From contig JAYMSP010002047.1 of assembly GCA_036897095.1 (NCBI GenBank), positions 1 to 26,700 on the forward strand: a stretch of DNA of 26,700 nucleotides, written 5' to 3'. Below, in pieces: positions 1-11,983 of the stretch (its first letter is position 1; each line of letters starts with the position of its first letter). The position numbers and the translations under genes are program-made. Below the pieces are notes generated by a model, which was not told where the DNA came from, searched no databases, and saw only the letters and a list, made by a program, of their open reading frames with translations. This stretch comes from Plantago elongata. Lineage: Eukaryota; Streptophyta; Magnoliopsida; Lamiales; Plantaginaceae.

Positions 1-20
1 TATATATATATATATATATA
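1..20. repeat. (TA)10 microsatellite
   Basis: Ten uninterrupted TA units begin the window. The tract is cut by the window edge, so its full length is unknown. Confidence 0.95.
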
Positions 21-703
21 TCGTATTGGATCGAATAATCCACAAATTTACGAATCGAATTGAAAATTCTAAAATACTAAATTACCTCAATCCAAAATGG
101 TAGGATACTAATTCTTTGATTCAAGTTGGTAAGAGGGATCTTAAATTAAGAAATAGACCCTAGATTTAAATGCCCCCCAAAAGTAAATAAATAAATGCGA
201 AACATATAAAATGCCGTTAATATTGATTTGGATTATGATCCTAAGGGACAATTATGCCCACCCTTAGGCACAAGAAGTTCGCACACAAGTAAATTCTAAG
301 AAACTATTCACCATATTTAGGATATACCTATCTAGGCCACTAGATTAATAGTAAAATTTTATTGGAAAAGCTAAACAGGAAAATTAAACATAACAAATAT
401 GATACAGCCGGCAAATTTTGGAACAAAACCCATACAATAAACTTCGGAGTTGTACCAAAGTCTGCCTTGCAAAATTTAAGCTCACCCAAGCAACGTCACC
501 ACAAAAGAAACACCAATAGAGGTAGGATATGAAAACACTGAAGAGCAGATAAAATTCAAAATGAATTTACTTGCCATGTCAAAATGTAGATCCGAAACAA
601 ATGCTAAAGAAAATACCAAAGTGCATGAAGTAAAACTCGCGATACAATTTCCTTCACCAGATGTCTAAATTGTATTCCATACTATTTTAGCAACATGCTA
701 CAC
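21..703. other. 3' flank of RPL34, no gene seen
   Basis: This is AT-rich sequence downstream of the RPL34 stop codon on the minus strand, so its right part should hold the 3' UTR and poly(A) site. No canonical AATAAA is obvious just after the stop. One small inverted repeat stands out: CCTAAGGG at 240-247 and CCCTTAGG at 261-268. Its arms are perfect and separated by 13 bases, which may be a transposon-end relic. No other gene or repeat was recognised. Confidence 0.6.
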
Positions 704-2327
<1,624 letters not shown>

Positions 2328-2375
2328 TTATGGAGGAGCAAGAGTGAAGACGTTTCAGTATCAGAATGAAGATGA

Positions 2376-2455
2376 TTATATACTAGGGTTTACATCTGAC
2401 CTAGAAAGGTATTGGGCTCATTCTATTGGCCCATACTCCACCAACAGTTTGGGCC
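2376..2455 (-). promoter_or_regulatory. RPL34 promoter: site II elements, telo box and TATA box
   Basis: Read on the minus strand, three site II cores (TGGGCY or its complement GGCCCA) lie at 2455-2450, 2433-2428 and 2418-2413. A telo box, TAAACCCTA, follows at 2392-2384, and TATATAA lies at 2382-2376. The coding start is about 90 bases further on, and the leader is CT-rich with no upstream ATG. In plants, site II elements combined with a telo box are typical of ribosomal-protein and other growth-linked promoters, bound by TCP-class factors and telo-box proteins. The elements are seen directly; the binding factors are inferred from known families. Confidence 0.8.
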
Positions 2456-2674
2456 GACAGTTCAGGCCTTGCTTCTTTTTATTTGGGGAGGGGAATGAGC
2501 CGGTAATAGCTTGGGAATAAAAGTTCAAACACCGATCGGCTCCTTTGATGCTCACTTACCATCGATGAAAAGATGAAATCACCCTCAAAAAATACGATGC
2601 CTCTCTCTATTGTTTTCTGACAACAGTACATTTGACTACAGTGTACCTCCATCTCCTTTCCACTGTATCTATTA

Positions 2675-2875
2675 TTGTCAAAGCGTTTGTAACCGAGTGG
2701 CAAGCTGAGACATCCTGTAATCATGAGGTCAAAGGTTCAATTCCCCGAAATGGGTGATTATATTCTTTTTATAGAGATTGGTGGTGATTTGCATCTAGAA
2801 TCGATTGATAAATTCGTCTTGTTCAACAATTGTAATTGTAATGTTATATTTCATGTTAATTAATTAAAAAAAAAA
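2675..2875 (+). mobile_element. tRNA-derived SINE candidate
   Basis: A polymerase III style promoter is visible. An A box, TAACCGAGTGG, lies at 2690-2700 and a B box, GGTTCAATTCC, at 2734-2744, which is 10 of 11 to the tRNA B-box consensus. They are 33 bases apart. About 120 bases of unrelated body follow, ending in a run of ten A at 2866-2875. That layout fits plant tRNA-derived SINEs. The sequence does not fold as a complete tRNA cloverleaf. I could not find a clear target-site duplication, so the outer limits are approximate. Confidence 0.6.
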
Positions 2876-3059
2876 GGTCGAGGTTTCGAAAAATTCACAG
2901 TGCTGAAGATAAAAATTGACCTACTACAACATATGACCGGTGTGAAAACCCACTACCCCCTTCTTTTTTGTTTTTGTTTCATACTAGGTTTTATACACAC
3001 ACTCTCTTCCGTTTCGAGGCATTACACCACAAAGAAAGAATTACGACAGAGAAGGAGTT

Positions 3060-3902
3060 ATGGATCGGCACAGAGAAGATCGACCGAGGAGAAAATCCAG
3101 CACGAGACGAAAGGGTGGAAGTACCGGTTAGTTTTTTTTTTGTTCGTCCCTAATGGTTGGTACACTATTAGTTTCTTTAAGTAGTATTTCCAATTTTCTT
3201 TCTAATTAACGACCAAGTTGATACAATTGTGACGAAGTATAAGCGAGCTGAGCCAAGCGAAAAGCAGGCCAGGGCATCCGTCGATTCATCGTCGCACAGA
3301 AGAGCGAGGAAAAGATGGCATAAGGCAATTCCCGTGATATCATCGAGCACAAGTTGTCGTATTGAATATACATTTTCGTCAAATTTTGTAAAGTTCAGTG
3401 ATACAGATTGTCCAAATCTTAATTGAGTAGTCATTCAAATTCTATCATATGTAGTACGGATGAGTATGAGGAAGAAGAAATCGAAATTCTTTCGAGTGTG
3501 AGTTCTCCTGTTTCAAACCTTTTGTTTCCTTTTCAGTTTATTTTTTTTTTTTTGTATTTGTGATAATTTACTCGAACTTAATTTGAATTTGAATTTTTGC
3601 TTTATTCCCTTGTTCAATTGAAAAATATTTGTAATTAATTCGTCATCCACACAAAATGTACATATGTGTTAATTCTTATTTTTAGTTCTACTCTGTGATT
3701 TAATTTTTTTTCCCCCATGGCTGCAGACGATTCCCCTGAATACTCTAAGTCACAACAAGAAGAACGTACCCGGAGGTTGGAGAGAGGGGAACAGAAGAAG
3801 GTTACATCAAAGATGCTATTTTTTGAAACAGAAGCATCTGAAACTCCAAGTGTGTATAATAAACGGGCAGCCCCCATAATTAAACAGTTCGCTTTGCTGT
3901 AG
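3060..3902 (+). CDS. possible small spliced gene, product unknown
   Basis: This is a tentative gene model that I do not recognise. An ATG at 3060 in good context (gagttATGG) follows a pyrimidine-rich leader and opens a basic reading frame (MDRHREDRPRRKSSTRRKGG) up to a donor, GTTAGT, at 3127. A second block at about 3223-3358, after a plausible AG acceptor, is in phase with the first and reads a basic, serine-rich segment (SSSHRRARKRWHKAIP). A short acidic segment (DEYEEEEIEIL) lies near 3459-3493. A last block from 3727 after a CTGCAG acceptor reads DSPEYSKSQQEERTRRLERG and ends at TAG 3900-3902, followed at once by AATAAA. The phase from the second to the third block cannot be resolved without a weak donor. 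It may be a real small nuclear-type basic protein, a pseudogene or chance. Confidence 0.3.
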
Positions 3903-4150
3903 AAATAAATACAATGTGTTTTTCCCATACTGGGTGTGACAAAAAATTGCAACCCTAATAGGTAGAATGCATCATATCGTTTGACGAATTGTCATATTGT
4001 GTCCTCAGATTGTATCACAAGGTCGACACACAATACTTTTGTATTTTTGTGGTAGTGTGACATAGTATATGTGCTATTCACAATTGCATCACATATAAGA
4101 TACAGTGTATCACTTTTGATTTCATTTCTATGATGATACACGTGCACATA

Positions 4151-4770
4151 TATGTGCTAGGACCTGAAACCGCAACCGAAATTGCAACCGCACTGTTCTG
4201 TTCCAGAACCGCGGTTCCAATTTTGAAACCGGAACCATACGGTTACAAACCGCATGAACCGCGTGGTTTGTACCGCCTAACCGCTCATCCTAAACAATGC
4301 GGTTTCGAACCGTGCGGTTCAAAGCGCCAGAACCGCACGGTTGAATCGTAAAATCGCAACTTAAATTTTTTATTTACTAATTAATCATATATTTTTTGTA
4401 ATTTGTAACACTAATTTAATTATAGTGTTAGTGTATATAAAAGGGCGTTTGTACTTGGTGCATATACATCATGTAATAATAAGTCTATTACATATATATT
4501 ATAACTATATACGTAATTATAAATTTGTATGAAATTAATTTTTAAATTTTTTTTGAATATGCATGGAATTGGGGGTTCCTGGAACCGAAACTGTACGGTT
4601 CCAGGAACCGCATGGAATCGGCGGTTCCATGTCCGGTTTGCGGTTCTCTAAAACTAAGAACCAAAACTGAAACCACACAGTGTGGTCCTGGTTCTGAAAC
4701 CGTAACCGCACGATTCGGTTCCAGAACAAGAACCACAATTTTGGTTCGGTTCTCGATTTTCGGTTCCGTT
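4151..4770. repeat. AACCG/CGGTT-rich repeat block, probably a degenerate transposon
   Basis: Two segments (about 4151-4350 and 4570-4770) are dense in AACCG, GGAACC and their complements in both orientations, separated by 200 bases of AT-rich DNA. The left edge starts TAGGACCTGAAACC and the right edge ends TTGGGTCTA, so the ends are roughly inverted. This resembles the AACCGG-rich ends of the hAT-like element at 9122-10106 in this window. No matching 8-bp target duplication was found. Open frames in it follow the repeat and are not gene-like. Confidence 0.55.
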
Positions 4771-5825
4771 TGGTTGGGTCTATTTATGATACAATAAAAT
4801 TATATATCGTCCACTAAATGTACAGTTTTAGGTGTGAAAGTTGTATTATTTGCACTATATGATATATTTACATTGAAAATTTTGGTTTAATGTTAAAAAC
4901 TGATCAAATGATGAGAGGAGCAGTTTTCTGGAGAACAAACCAAACCGGTTGGCCATGCATTGACCAAAAACATATTGGAAAGTGAGGAAAAAAAAAGAAA
5001 GAAAGAAGTGTATGGGCATGTTTTCTCTCTCTCAATTTTCTTGCTAAATTTCACCGTTTTCAGGTTGTTTGAAAAGCACTAGATTTAGCATAACCTGCTC
5101 TATTTTTAACATGGGAAAACTTTGTCTTTCGTTTTGCCTATATTGGAGTCCTTGACAAATGGTGTTGCAAAGTCATTCAGAAAAAACGGATATGGAAGGG
5201 CATCTAATGTTCTTGTTTCAATTCACAACAAATACAGTCGTATTCTAAGGGAAGTAGTAGATCTTTTTTCAACTCAACATTGAACAATTGGGCAATTTAT
5301 ATGCTTTTTGAAATTCAACATTGAACAATTTATAGGATGACGTAGACAACTCTCAAAAGATTCTATGTTGATATGTAACAACCACGAGCCCAAACAACTT
5401 ATTCAAAACCAAAATTACTTTCATAACCTGGATCCGTACTTCATTTACGCACACTCACAAGTTTGATATATCAACTTGTTTATGCATCAGCTTGAAATAC
5501 ATAGAAATAGTAAAAAAAATGTGCAAACACAGATCCTGGAAGGAAGACTCGCATGCAGAAACACATTAATAAATTCATTATGCTAAGGAGAACAAATAAA
5601 ATTGATTGGAAGTAAAATGTAATTTGAATTTTGACTTTTAATGAGAGAAAATAAAATTGATTGTTTTAAAAGGCAGAATATAAAATTGTTCTATAAACCA
5701 GCGATCCAAATAAGTTGTTGTATGAGGAATTTATTTAGGCTCATTTGAGCCGAATCCGGGCTCTAATGAGCTAAATTCCATTAATTCAAAATAAAACATT
5801 TAAAAACAAATGAACATTATGTGAA
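4771..5825. other. AT-rich intergenic DNA, no gene seen
   Basis: No exon-like frame, RNA gene or clear transposon end was recognised. One short local duplication is present: TCAACATTGAACAATT at 5274-5289 and again at 5315-5330. Confidence 0.6.
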
Positions 5826-5829
5826 CTAA

Positions 5830-5975
5830 CAAAGATCGGATCGGAAAAAAAGGAATAGCATAGAAAGGATGAATCGAGATAGAAAGGAGAATGGAGTGAA
5901 GAAAGAAAGAAGAAAGAAGAGGAAAGGCAGATGAATCGATATAGGAAGGAGAACGGGAGAGAGGAAAGAATGTTT
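5830..5975 (+). repeat. purine-rich tract with a 62-bp imperfect duplication
   Basis: About 145 bases are nearly all A and G on the plus strand. Within them GATGAATCGAGATAG (from 5868) recurs as GATGAATCGATATAG (from 5930), each followed by similar AGGAGAAnGGGA sequence, so a unit of about 62 bp appears duplicated. No coding potential was seen. Confidence 0.7.
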
Positions 5976-5980
5976 GTTTA

Positions 5981-7059
5981 AAGCGAAAATTTTATTTTGG
6001 CTTCAATAAAACTGAATGATTTAAGGGAACTTCATAAAGCTTGGCATTAAATATAAATGTTTCAAATGACTTGTTTCAATTAATCTAATATGATAAAAAG
6101 AATTATGTTTATAGATTATCACATAGAAACTGTTTTAATTTTATAGAAACATAGTATAACATAATGTAATACATATACACATGTCGATCCATACTCCTAA
6201 CACATGCAACATATATGGACCTGTGTGAAGTAAATTTGTGTACTTTAAGGCTCTCTCTAGCACTAGTTTTTTTAGCTACACCAACTTCTTTAACGAAAAA
6301 AACTCAGTTACGTAAATGAGAGTGCTCTATTTTTACGGTGTTACATCAACGTTGAACTTAACAATCTAGATTTTTATTGTGCAGGGCATTATTATAATAT
6401 TGCCTTCTTCACTAATGTTTAACCTACTTCAATAATTTTTGTTTCTTGTTTTAAGAGGCTGAAGATTTAAAAGAATCTTGAGTAGATTGGACTCTTTGGA
6501 GAGAGAGATGGAATGATTTTTTTTTATGACAAAGAGTACAATTACTTTACCTCTATACTAATACATTTTTACTCCGCTAATACCTTATAACTCAACTATG
6601 GATCGAACCTTACACCTCTTCCTTATCATTTCAGCTCAATTTCACTTCACCACTTTATACCTCCTAGATAGTAATGGAAAGATTAAATTCTCTAGAATAT
6701 ACTCCCGTAGATTTGGATAAGCCATGGAAGGAAGATTTGGACTTGACCATTAACGCATCTATATACATTAAGATCGATCAAGGCCAGAATATTTGAAAAC
6801 AAGGCTAGAGTAAGTAGTGCATCCATATATACATCTTTCACTATATTTTTGAAGAAATAAAGTTTGGCTAAACTTTGTATATGTTATTTGGATAGGGATA
6901 TGTTCTCAATCTTCAAGGCTATGCCTATACAAGATAGCAGCTACGAATAAGGTAAAGCCTCTCCGTTTATTTGTATGTTTGTGATCAGTGTGTGTTTTAT
7001 GATTTTCATTCAACTTTATAATTTCACTGCAAAATGTTTGAACATTTATGTTTAAACAT
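5981..7059. other. AT-rich intergenic DNA, no gene seen
   Basis: Only AT-rich sequence with short homopolymer runs was seen. No open frame, splice-flanked exon candidate or recognisable repeat end could be supported. Confidence 0.6.
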
Positions 7060-7310
7060 TATATTTTAAAAATAGAATATTCTATTTTATAATCAAGATT
7101 AATTCGTAATTAAAATTAAAGAAGTTAAAATGAAAAATTAAAATAAGTAATTCATTTCGAGACGGAGGAATTACATTGTTAGACCAGCTCCAATGGCATG
7201 TCGTCGGCATCCGACGCGCCGTAGGCGCTCCAACGCGCGTGCGATGGCGCGCTGTTGGACGCGTCGCGGCACACCGCATCGTGCGGTGGAGCATGTCCCC
7301 CTTTGATTTT
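7060..7310. mobile_element. MITE-like remnant with a CpG-rich patch
   Basis: The complement of 7140-7175 contains TTCCTCCGTCTCGAAATG, close to the CTCCCTCCGTCTC ends common in plant Stowaway-like MITEs. Directly to the right, 7188-7305 is unusually rich in CpG (GACGCGCC, AACGCGCG, GGACGCGTCGCGG) inside AT-rich DNA. It begins with CCAGCTCCAATGG, a phrase often seen at the ends of small plant DNA transposons. It may be one element or two abutting ones. Its borders and superfamily cannot be fixed by eye. Confidence 0.4.
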
Positions 7311-9005
7311 TTTTAATATTTTACATTTTGTCAAATTTTAAATGCACATAATTTAAAAAATAAACAAAATCACCAACGAATTAGTCTCTTCAAATCTACA
7401 AATAAATATCTTGATTGTTTTTGAATCATTCCATCCCGAACTCATTTTTATTCCTAATTAAATTTAAAATTATAAAAGAACCAATACAAATACAATTTTA
7501 TGAATTTAAACTTCCAAACATTATTATGATATATTAAATATGTTTTTAAAAAAAAGAAAGTTTTTTGAATTTGAAACCTTAGGAAATTATAAAACAATTT
7601 TAAAAAATATAATTTTATTCATTTTAACATCTAAGCACTCTTATAGTATGATTAATATGTAAATAAAAATATAAAAATAATAAAAAAAATTAATAACGTG
7701 ACGACAACGTGATGACGATGCGTCGTAATTCGTCACCTCTTATAACATTCGAGAAGAGGCAATACAAGCATATTTTATTAATTAACGGTCTACGGAAACC
7801 CATCATACCCAAAATGGAAATTTATATGATATCCGCCGACACAAAAAGTTGAACAAAATTGGAAACGTAAAACACTGGACTAGCATGTTAATTATTTTAA
7901 AAATATCAAACACAGTTAAAAGTCATTCTCAGAAAAATAATACAGTTAAAAGTCATGTTATATTTGGTAGCCTGTCACGTTACAAAGGCAATAAAACATG
8001 AGCAAGATCTTCATAGATTTTATTTATTTCTTGTTAGCAATTCTTTCTTCATCAACTGAGAGTTGATAACGAGATGTCCATTGTACCTTGCAAATTTGCA
8101 ATCGAAAGTTCAACTTCAACACCTAACTAGCCCGTGATTGTATATGTACCAAGGCAAACAAAGCAAGTAAAACCAAACACAGTACGTGCATGTGCATTGG
8201 TTACTATACACTAATTTCAAATATTATAATGGAGACATGGAGACATAGTATAATATATACACGGTGCGAAGTCATAAATGACATAGTGACCTTTTACCCT
8301 AAATTACATATATAATATTTTATATAATTTTATATTTCACCCCCTAACCTCGAAAATAAATATGTATAACAATTTTATCCCCAATCTTAAAGTCATGGCT
8401 CTTGGTTAAATGTGCTCTAGTTCATTCTAATTTAAAAACGAGTTTAAGATTCGTTCGATGTTTTAAATGTGTCATGTTGGAAGCCTGAACTATGAAAAAT
8501 ATTAATTGACGAAAGTAATGAGTGTTATGATCAAAACTTACCTAAATGATTGTAAAATGAGGTTCCGACTGACTTTATCACCACGAGATTCGAGTTAGAA
8601 CTTGCACGAGCTAGTTATCCGAGTGAATTCACTTCGATTTATAATTACATCCCTTGATATATGTGGAATCATAAATGAAATTTCATTGTGGGAGGGGGTA
8701 TATCCTTTATTAACATTTTGTTGCAAGAATTGAATATATGTGTCTGTGATCACATGAGGATCTTGAAAAAAAGGTTGTTTTGTTTCCATTACACTTTACC
8801 TTAATTTGAGAAATACTACAGGTGGTTTGAGTCTTTGAGATTTTCGAAGAAAACACAGGAGACTTGACTTTAATTAATGATGATCTAGGTATCTTCTTCT
8901 CTCGTCTCGAGGGAAAAGGAATCGCCAGATTTGTAAACATATATATGAAATGATGATCATACTTATAGTTTATTTAACAACAACTCGGATATAGTGCATG
9001 CATGT
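7311..9005. other. AT-rich intergenic DNA left of the copia element
   Basis: No gene was recognised. A 15-bp direct repeat (ACAGTTAAAAGTCAT) occurs at 7912-7926 and 7942-7956. Small minus-strand frames near 8600-8940 have no family features and no convincing splice context. Confidence 0.6.
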
Positions 9006-9121
9006 TGTAAACTTCCACAATATAAAAGAAATAACTAAATTCTCATAGATTGAAATGAAAATTTACAAAATGATTGAATGAATGAAAGAGGGAAAATTGA
9101 GCTATTTAAAATAGTCTCAAC

Positions 9122-10106
9122 TAGGCCTATCAATAGTTTCAAACCGATCCAATCCAAACCATTATATAGCAGCCGGGCTTAAAATTCGCAACCGACCCAT
9201 ACAATTTGAAACCGGAACCGAAACCGCTTAGATTGAAACCGAAACCGTTTAGATAACCTAAAACCAGCAACCATTCAATTCAATCATTACTTTTCTTTCT
9301 TCTTCTCACTTTTCTTCACCAGTTTCTTTTCTTCTATTCTTTCTTCATCTTACTTTTCTTCTGTTCTTTCTTCTTCTTCTCGCTATTCACCTGTTTCTTC
9401 TTCTCTCTGTTTCTTCTGTTGGATTTGGATTCCAGTATGTGGGTATCGATATACCTGGTCTAATCGGCGCATCGACCAACACCACACGGAGCTCCGCCTT
9501 GACAGAGCAGCGGGTACTCCCGACTGGCATAAGATCTTCCCGGCGGCACTTGTATGTCACATTTTCACCCGTAATTCCGATCACTCCCCCATCTTGCTAT
9601 ATTTGCGCAAATCTGAGCGGAATCAGTTTCGAAGGCATAGGAGGCGGTTTCGTTTTGAGGCAATATGGTTGAAATCAGAGGAGTGTGAGAGGGTCGTGGC
9701 TGAGAATTGGGATGATAGCCATAATCTGCTGGCTAACCTCGAGAATTGTAAGTGGGGTCTAGTCAACTGGGATTGACTGAGTTTTGGGTCGGTGAAGAAG
9801 AAGATAGGGGAGATAGGTTGAATTTTGTTGAGATTAGTTCGGAAAATAGGTTGAATTTTATTGGAAAAGATTGATTAGCTATTTGTTTCAGATTGAATTT
9901 CCTATATCATCAAAATCTATCCAGAAAAAATGAAAAAAAAAAGTGTGCAAGAACCGGAACCGGACCGGTAATTCGGTCCGAGTCATGTACGGTTCCTGAT
10001 CGGTTCCGGTCTCTGAAACTGCAACCGGACCGGTCATCCTTCTAATTGTATGGGTTGGTTTGGATTTAGTATGGATTATTGTGGTCTCAACCCATTGACA
10101 AGCCTA
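9122..10106. mobile_element. hAT-like non-autonomous DNA transposon nested in the LTR
   Basis: The left end is TAGGCCTATCAATAG and the right end reads, on the complement, TAGGCTTGTCAATGG, giving imperfect terminal inverted repeats. It is flanked by a perfect 8-bp duplication, GTCTCAAC, at 9114-9121 and 10107-10114; 8-bp duplications are the hAT hallmark. The undisturbed sister LTR has a single GTCTCAAC at the matching place. Both sub-terminal regions are rich in AACCGG-type motifs, and 9290-9420 is pyrimidine-rich. No transposase was recognised, so it would have needed a transposase from elsewhere. Confidence 0.9.
9420..9776 (+). pseudogene. LINE ORF2 endonuclease fragment
   Basis: One open frame without an ATG runs through this stretch to TGA at 9774-9776. 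It matches the end of the apurinic-type endonuclease domain of plant L1-clade LINEs plus the linker before reverse transcriptase. Visible landmarks in order are RYTWSNRR, LRLDRAAGTPDW, IFPAALVCHI, NSDHSPILL (the SDH catalytic signature) and RFRFEAIWLKSEECERVV. No reverse transcriptase follows. The fragment lies wholly inside the hAT-like element and is opposite in strand to the copia genes. It is either cargo captured by the hAT element or the remains of an insertion into it. Confidence 0.8.
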
Positions 10107-10290
10107 GTCTCAACTAAGTTGTTAACTAACTAAAGTACAAACCGATCAGCACGTGGTACAATGTGTGTTTCTACTAATACAAAACCGTAAAGGTAAGAAA
10201 ACACGTTTTCTTCTATAGCTTTGTGAACCGATGCTTTCTTGCTTTTCTCAATTTATGTTGCTCTTCTTGTGTTGGAGACTTGTCTTTACA

Positions 10291-10300
10291 CCCCCCTCAA
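10291..10300 (-). other. polypurine tract of the copia element
   Basis: On the minus strand TTGAGGGGGG directly precedes the 3' LTR, where plus-strand DNA synthesis of an LTR retrotransposon is primed. Its position fixes the orientation of the element. Confidence 0.85.
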
Positions 10301-10339
10301 GATGAGATTGGATATTCACCAATCCCAGTTTGGAATGAA

Positions 10340-11058
10340 AATGTTTAAATAACGGAGCAGAAAGAGGTTTGGTTAGAATGTCTGCAAGTTGATTGTGCTG
10401 GAGATGTGAACAAGTGTAATAGTGACATCCATGATCTTGTCCCTGATTACATGGTAATCAATCTCTATGTGTTTGGTGTGCTGGTGTTGGACAGGGTTGT
10501 GTGCTAAGTGATAAGCAAGCATGTTGTCAGTATACAATAGAGCTGATTGTGAATGAGGGATGCACAAGTCCTGTAGTAAATATCTCAACCACTGGATCTC
10601 ACAAGTAGTTGCAGCTGCAGCCCTGTACTCAGCTTATGTGCTTGATCTGCTGATTGTTGTCTGCTTTTAGACTTCCATGAAATGAGTGAATCACCCAAAA
10701 ACATTGTATAACCAGAAATGTTGGGTCTTGTGTCTTGACATGATGCCCAATCACTGTCAGTGTAACCTTTTAAGTGCTATGGACTATGTTTTGAGTAGAA
10801 AATCCCCTGGCCTGGTGTTTGCTTGAGATACCTCAAAACATGATGTGCAGCCTCCATATGCTTGTGTGTTGGACAACTCATAAATTGGCTCAGAGTCTGC
10901 AAAGCAAACGACAAGCCATGTCTAGTTATAGTCAAATAGATCATTCTACCTATGAGTCTCCTATATGGTTGAGGATCAGGTAGAAGATCATTTTCATCTT
11001 TGATCAATCTTGTCTTTGCATCCAGTGGAATGTCTGTTGTTTGGATGCTAAATACCAA
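10340..11058 (-). pseudogene. copia RNase H region, broken
   Basis: This is the C-terminal part of the copia polyprotein. The first part (11058-10777) reads PYRRLIGRMIYLTITR and HHVLRYLKQTPGQGIFY, the conserved connection between reverse transcriptase and RNase H. The second part (10588-10373) reads YTDNMLAYHLAHNP and TKHIEIDYHVIRDKI, the RNase H end with its conserved DN and H-IEID motifs. The two parts are in different frames, so at least one frameshift separates them. The usual final ADxLTKPL segment is poorly preserved before the polypurine tract. Confidence 0.85.
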
Positions 11059-11059
11059 G

Positions 11060-11850
11060 TGTATATGAGTAAATCAAGTGTGTATTTTCTCTGACAAATA
11101 GAGATACCATCATTGTTTCTGGCAACTTCAATGCCTAACATATACTTAAGCTCTCCTAGATCTTTAATGGTGAACTTGTTATGTAGAAACACTTTCATTG
11201 ACTTGATTTCTTCAAGATCATCACCTGCTAAAATTACATCATCCACATATACTAAAAGAGCAGTAAAAGAGTTGTTAGTAGATTTTATAAACAAATAACT
11301 ATAAGCAGAATATTGTTTATAACCAAACTCAAGAAGTGAAGATTGTAACTTGAAGTACCATTGTCTGCTTGCTTGTTTAAGTCCATAAAGACTTTTAACA
11401 AGTTAACAAACTTTATTACCTGCCTTATGATAACCTAATGGTGGTGTCATGTACACCTCTTCATCAAGGTCTCCATGCAGAAAAGCTGTGTTAACATCAA
11501 GTTGATGGAGATGCCACCCTTTCACTGCAGCTATAGCTAGAATACATCTAATTGTGGTAAGCTTAACCACTGGAGAAAAGTCTCAAAATAATCAAGCCCA
11601 TTATCTTGAGTATATCCTTTTGCCACAAGTCTGGCTTTATATCTTTCAATAGTTCCATTTGCATGAAATTTCACTTTATAAACCCATTTAGATCCAATGC
11701 AGTGCTTGTTAGCTGCTAAATCAACTAGCTCCCAAGTTTTAGTTCTTTCCAGTGCATCAAGCTCAGAATCCATAACTTTAATCCACATGATGTTGAGATG
11801 CTTGCTTGCATGTTTTAGGCTCAGTAACAGTGGTAATAGCATCAATAAAA
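11060..11850 (-). pseudogene. copia reverse transcriptase, broken
   Basis: The conserved start of copia reverse transcriptase (RVT_2) is at 11845-11590: [17 protein letters not shown] and [13 protein letters not shown]. After a frame change, [16 protein letters not shown] near 11510-11470 holds the first catalytic aspartate, and SLYGLKQASRQWY lies near 11390-11350. After another frame change, LLVYVDDVILAGDD at about 11258-11220 gives the intact YVDD catalytic pair. A stop lies just before the SLYGLKQ block. All three catalytic aspartates survive in the DNA but in more than one frame, so no active enzyme can be made. Confidence 0.9.
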
Positions 11851-11983
11851 CAAAAATAATCTCTTAAAAGTCTGTCAGTTGAAGGAAAGTCACTAATGGG
11901 ATACCTGACAACTGGTTTAGTGTGGACTGCATTACTTTCCCTTGTGTGATCCACAAAAGGTGGTAAAGTATAATCATACAACT

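Larger units (their letters stand above)
9006..10290 (-). repeat. 3' LTR of the copia element, interrupted
   Basis: It begins TGTAAAC and ends CTTTACA on the plus strand, giving the usual TG...CA ends with 6-bp inverted termini. Without the 985-bp insert and one copy of its 8-bp duplication it is about 292 bp. It aligns along its length with 14914-15197 at about 90% identity with a few small indels. It is the 3' LTR because the polypurine tract touches its right edge. Confidence 0.93.

Noticed and set aside
2690..2744. A tRNA gene, because of good A and B boxes.
   Set aside because: No paired acceptor stem or anticodon arm can be drawn. SINE is the better reading.
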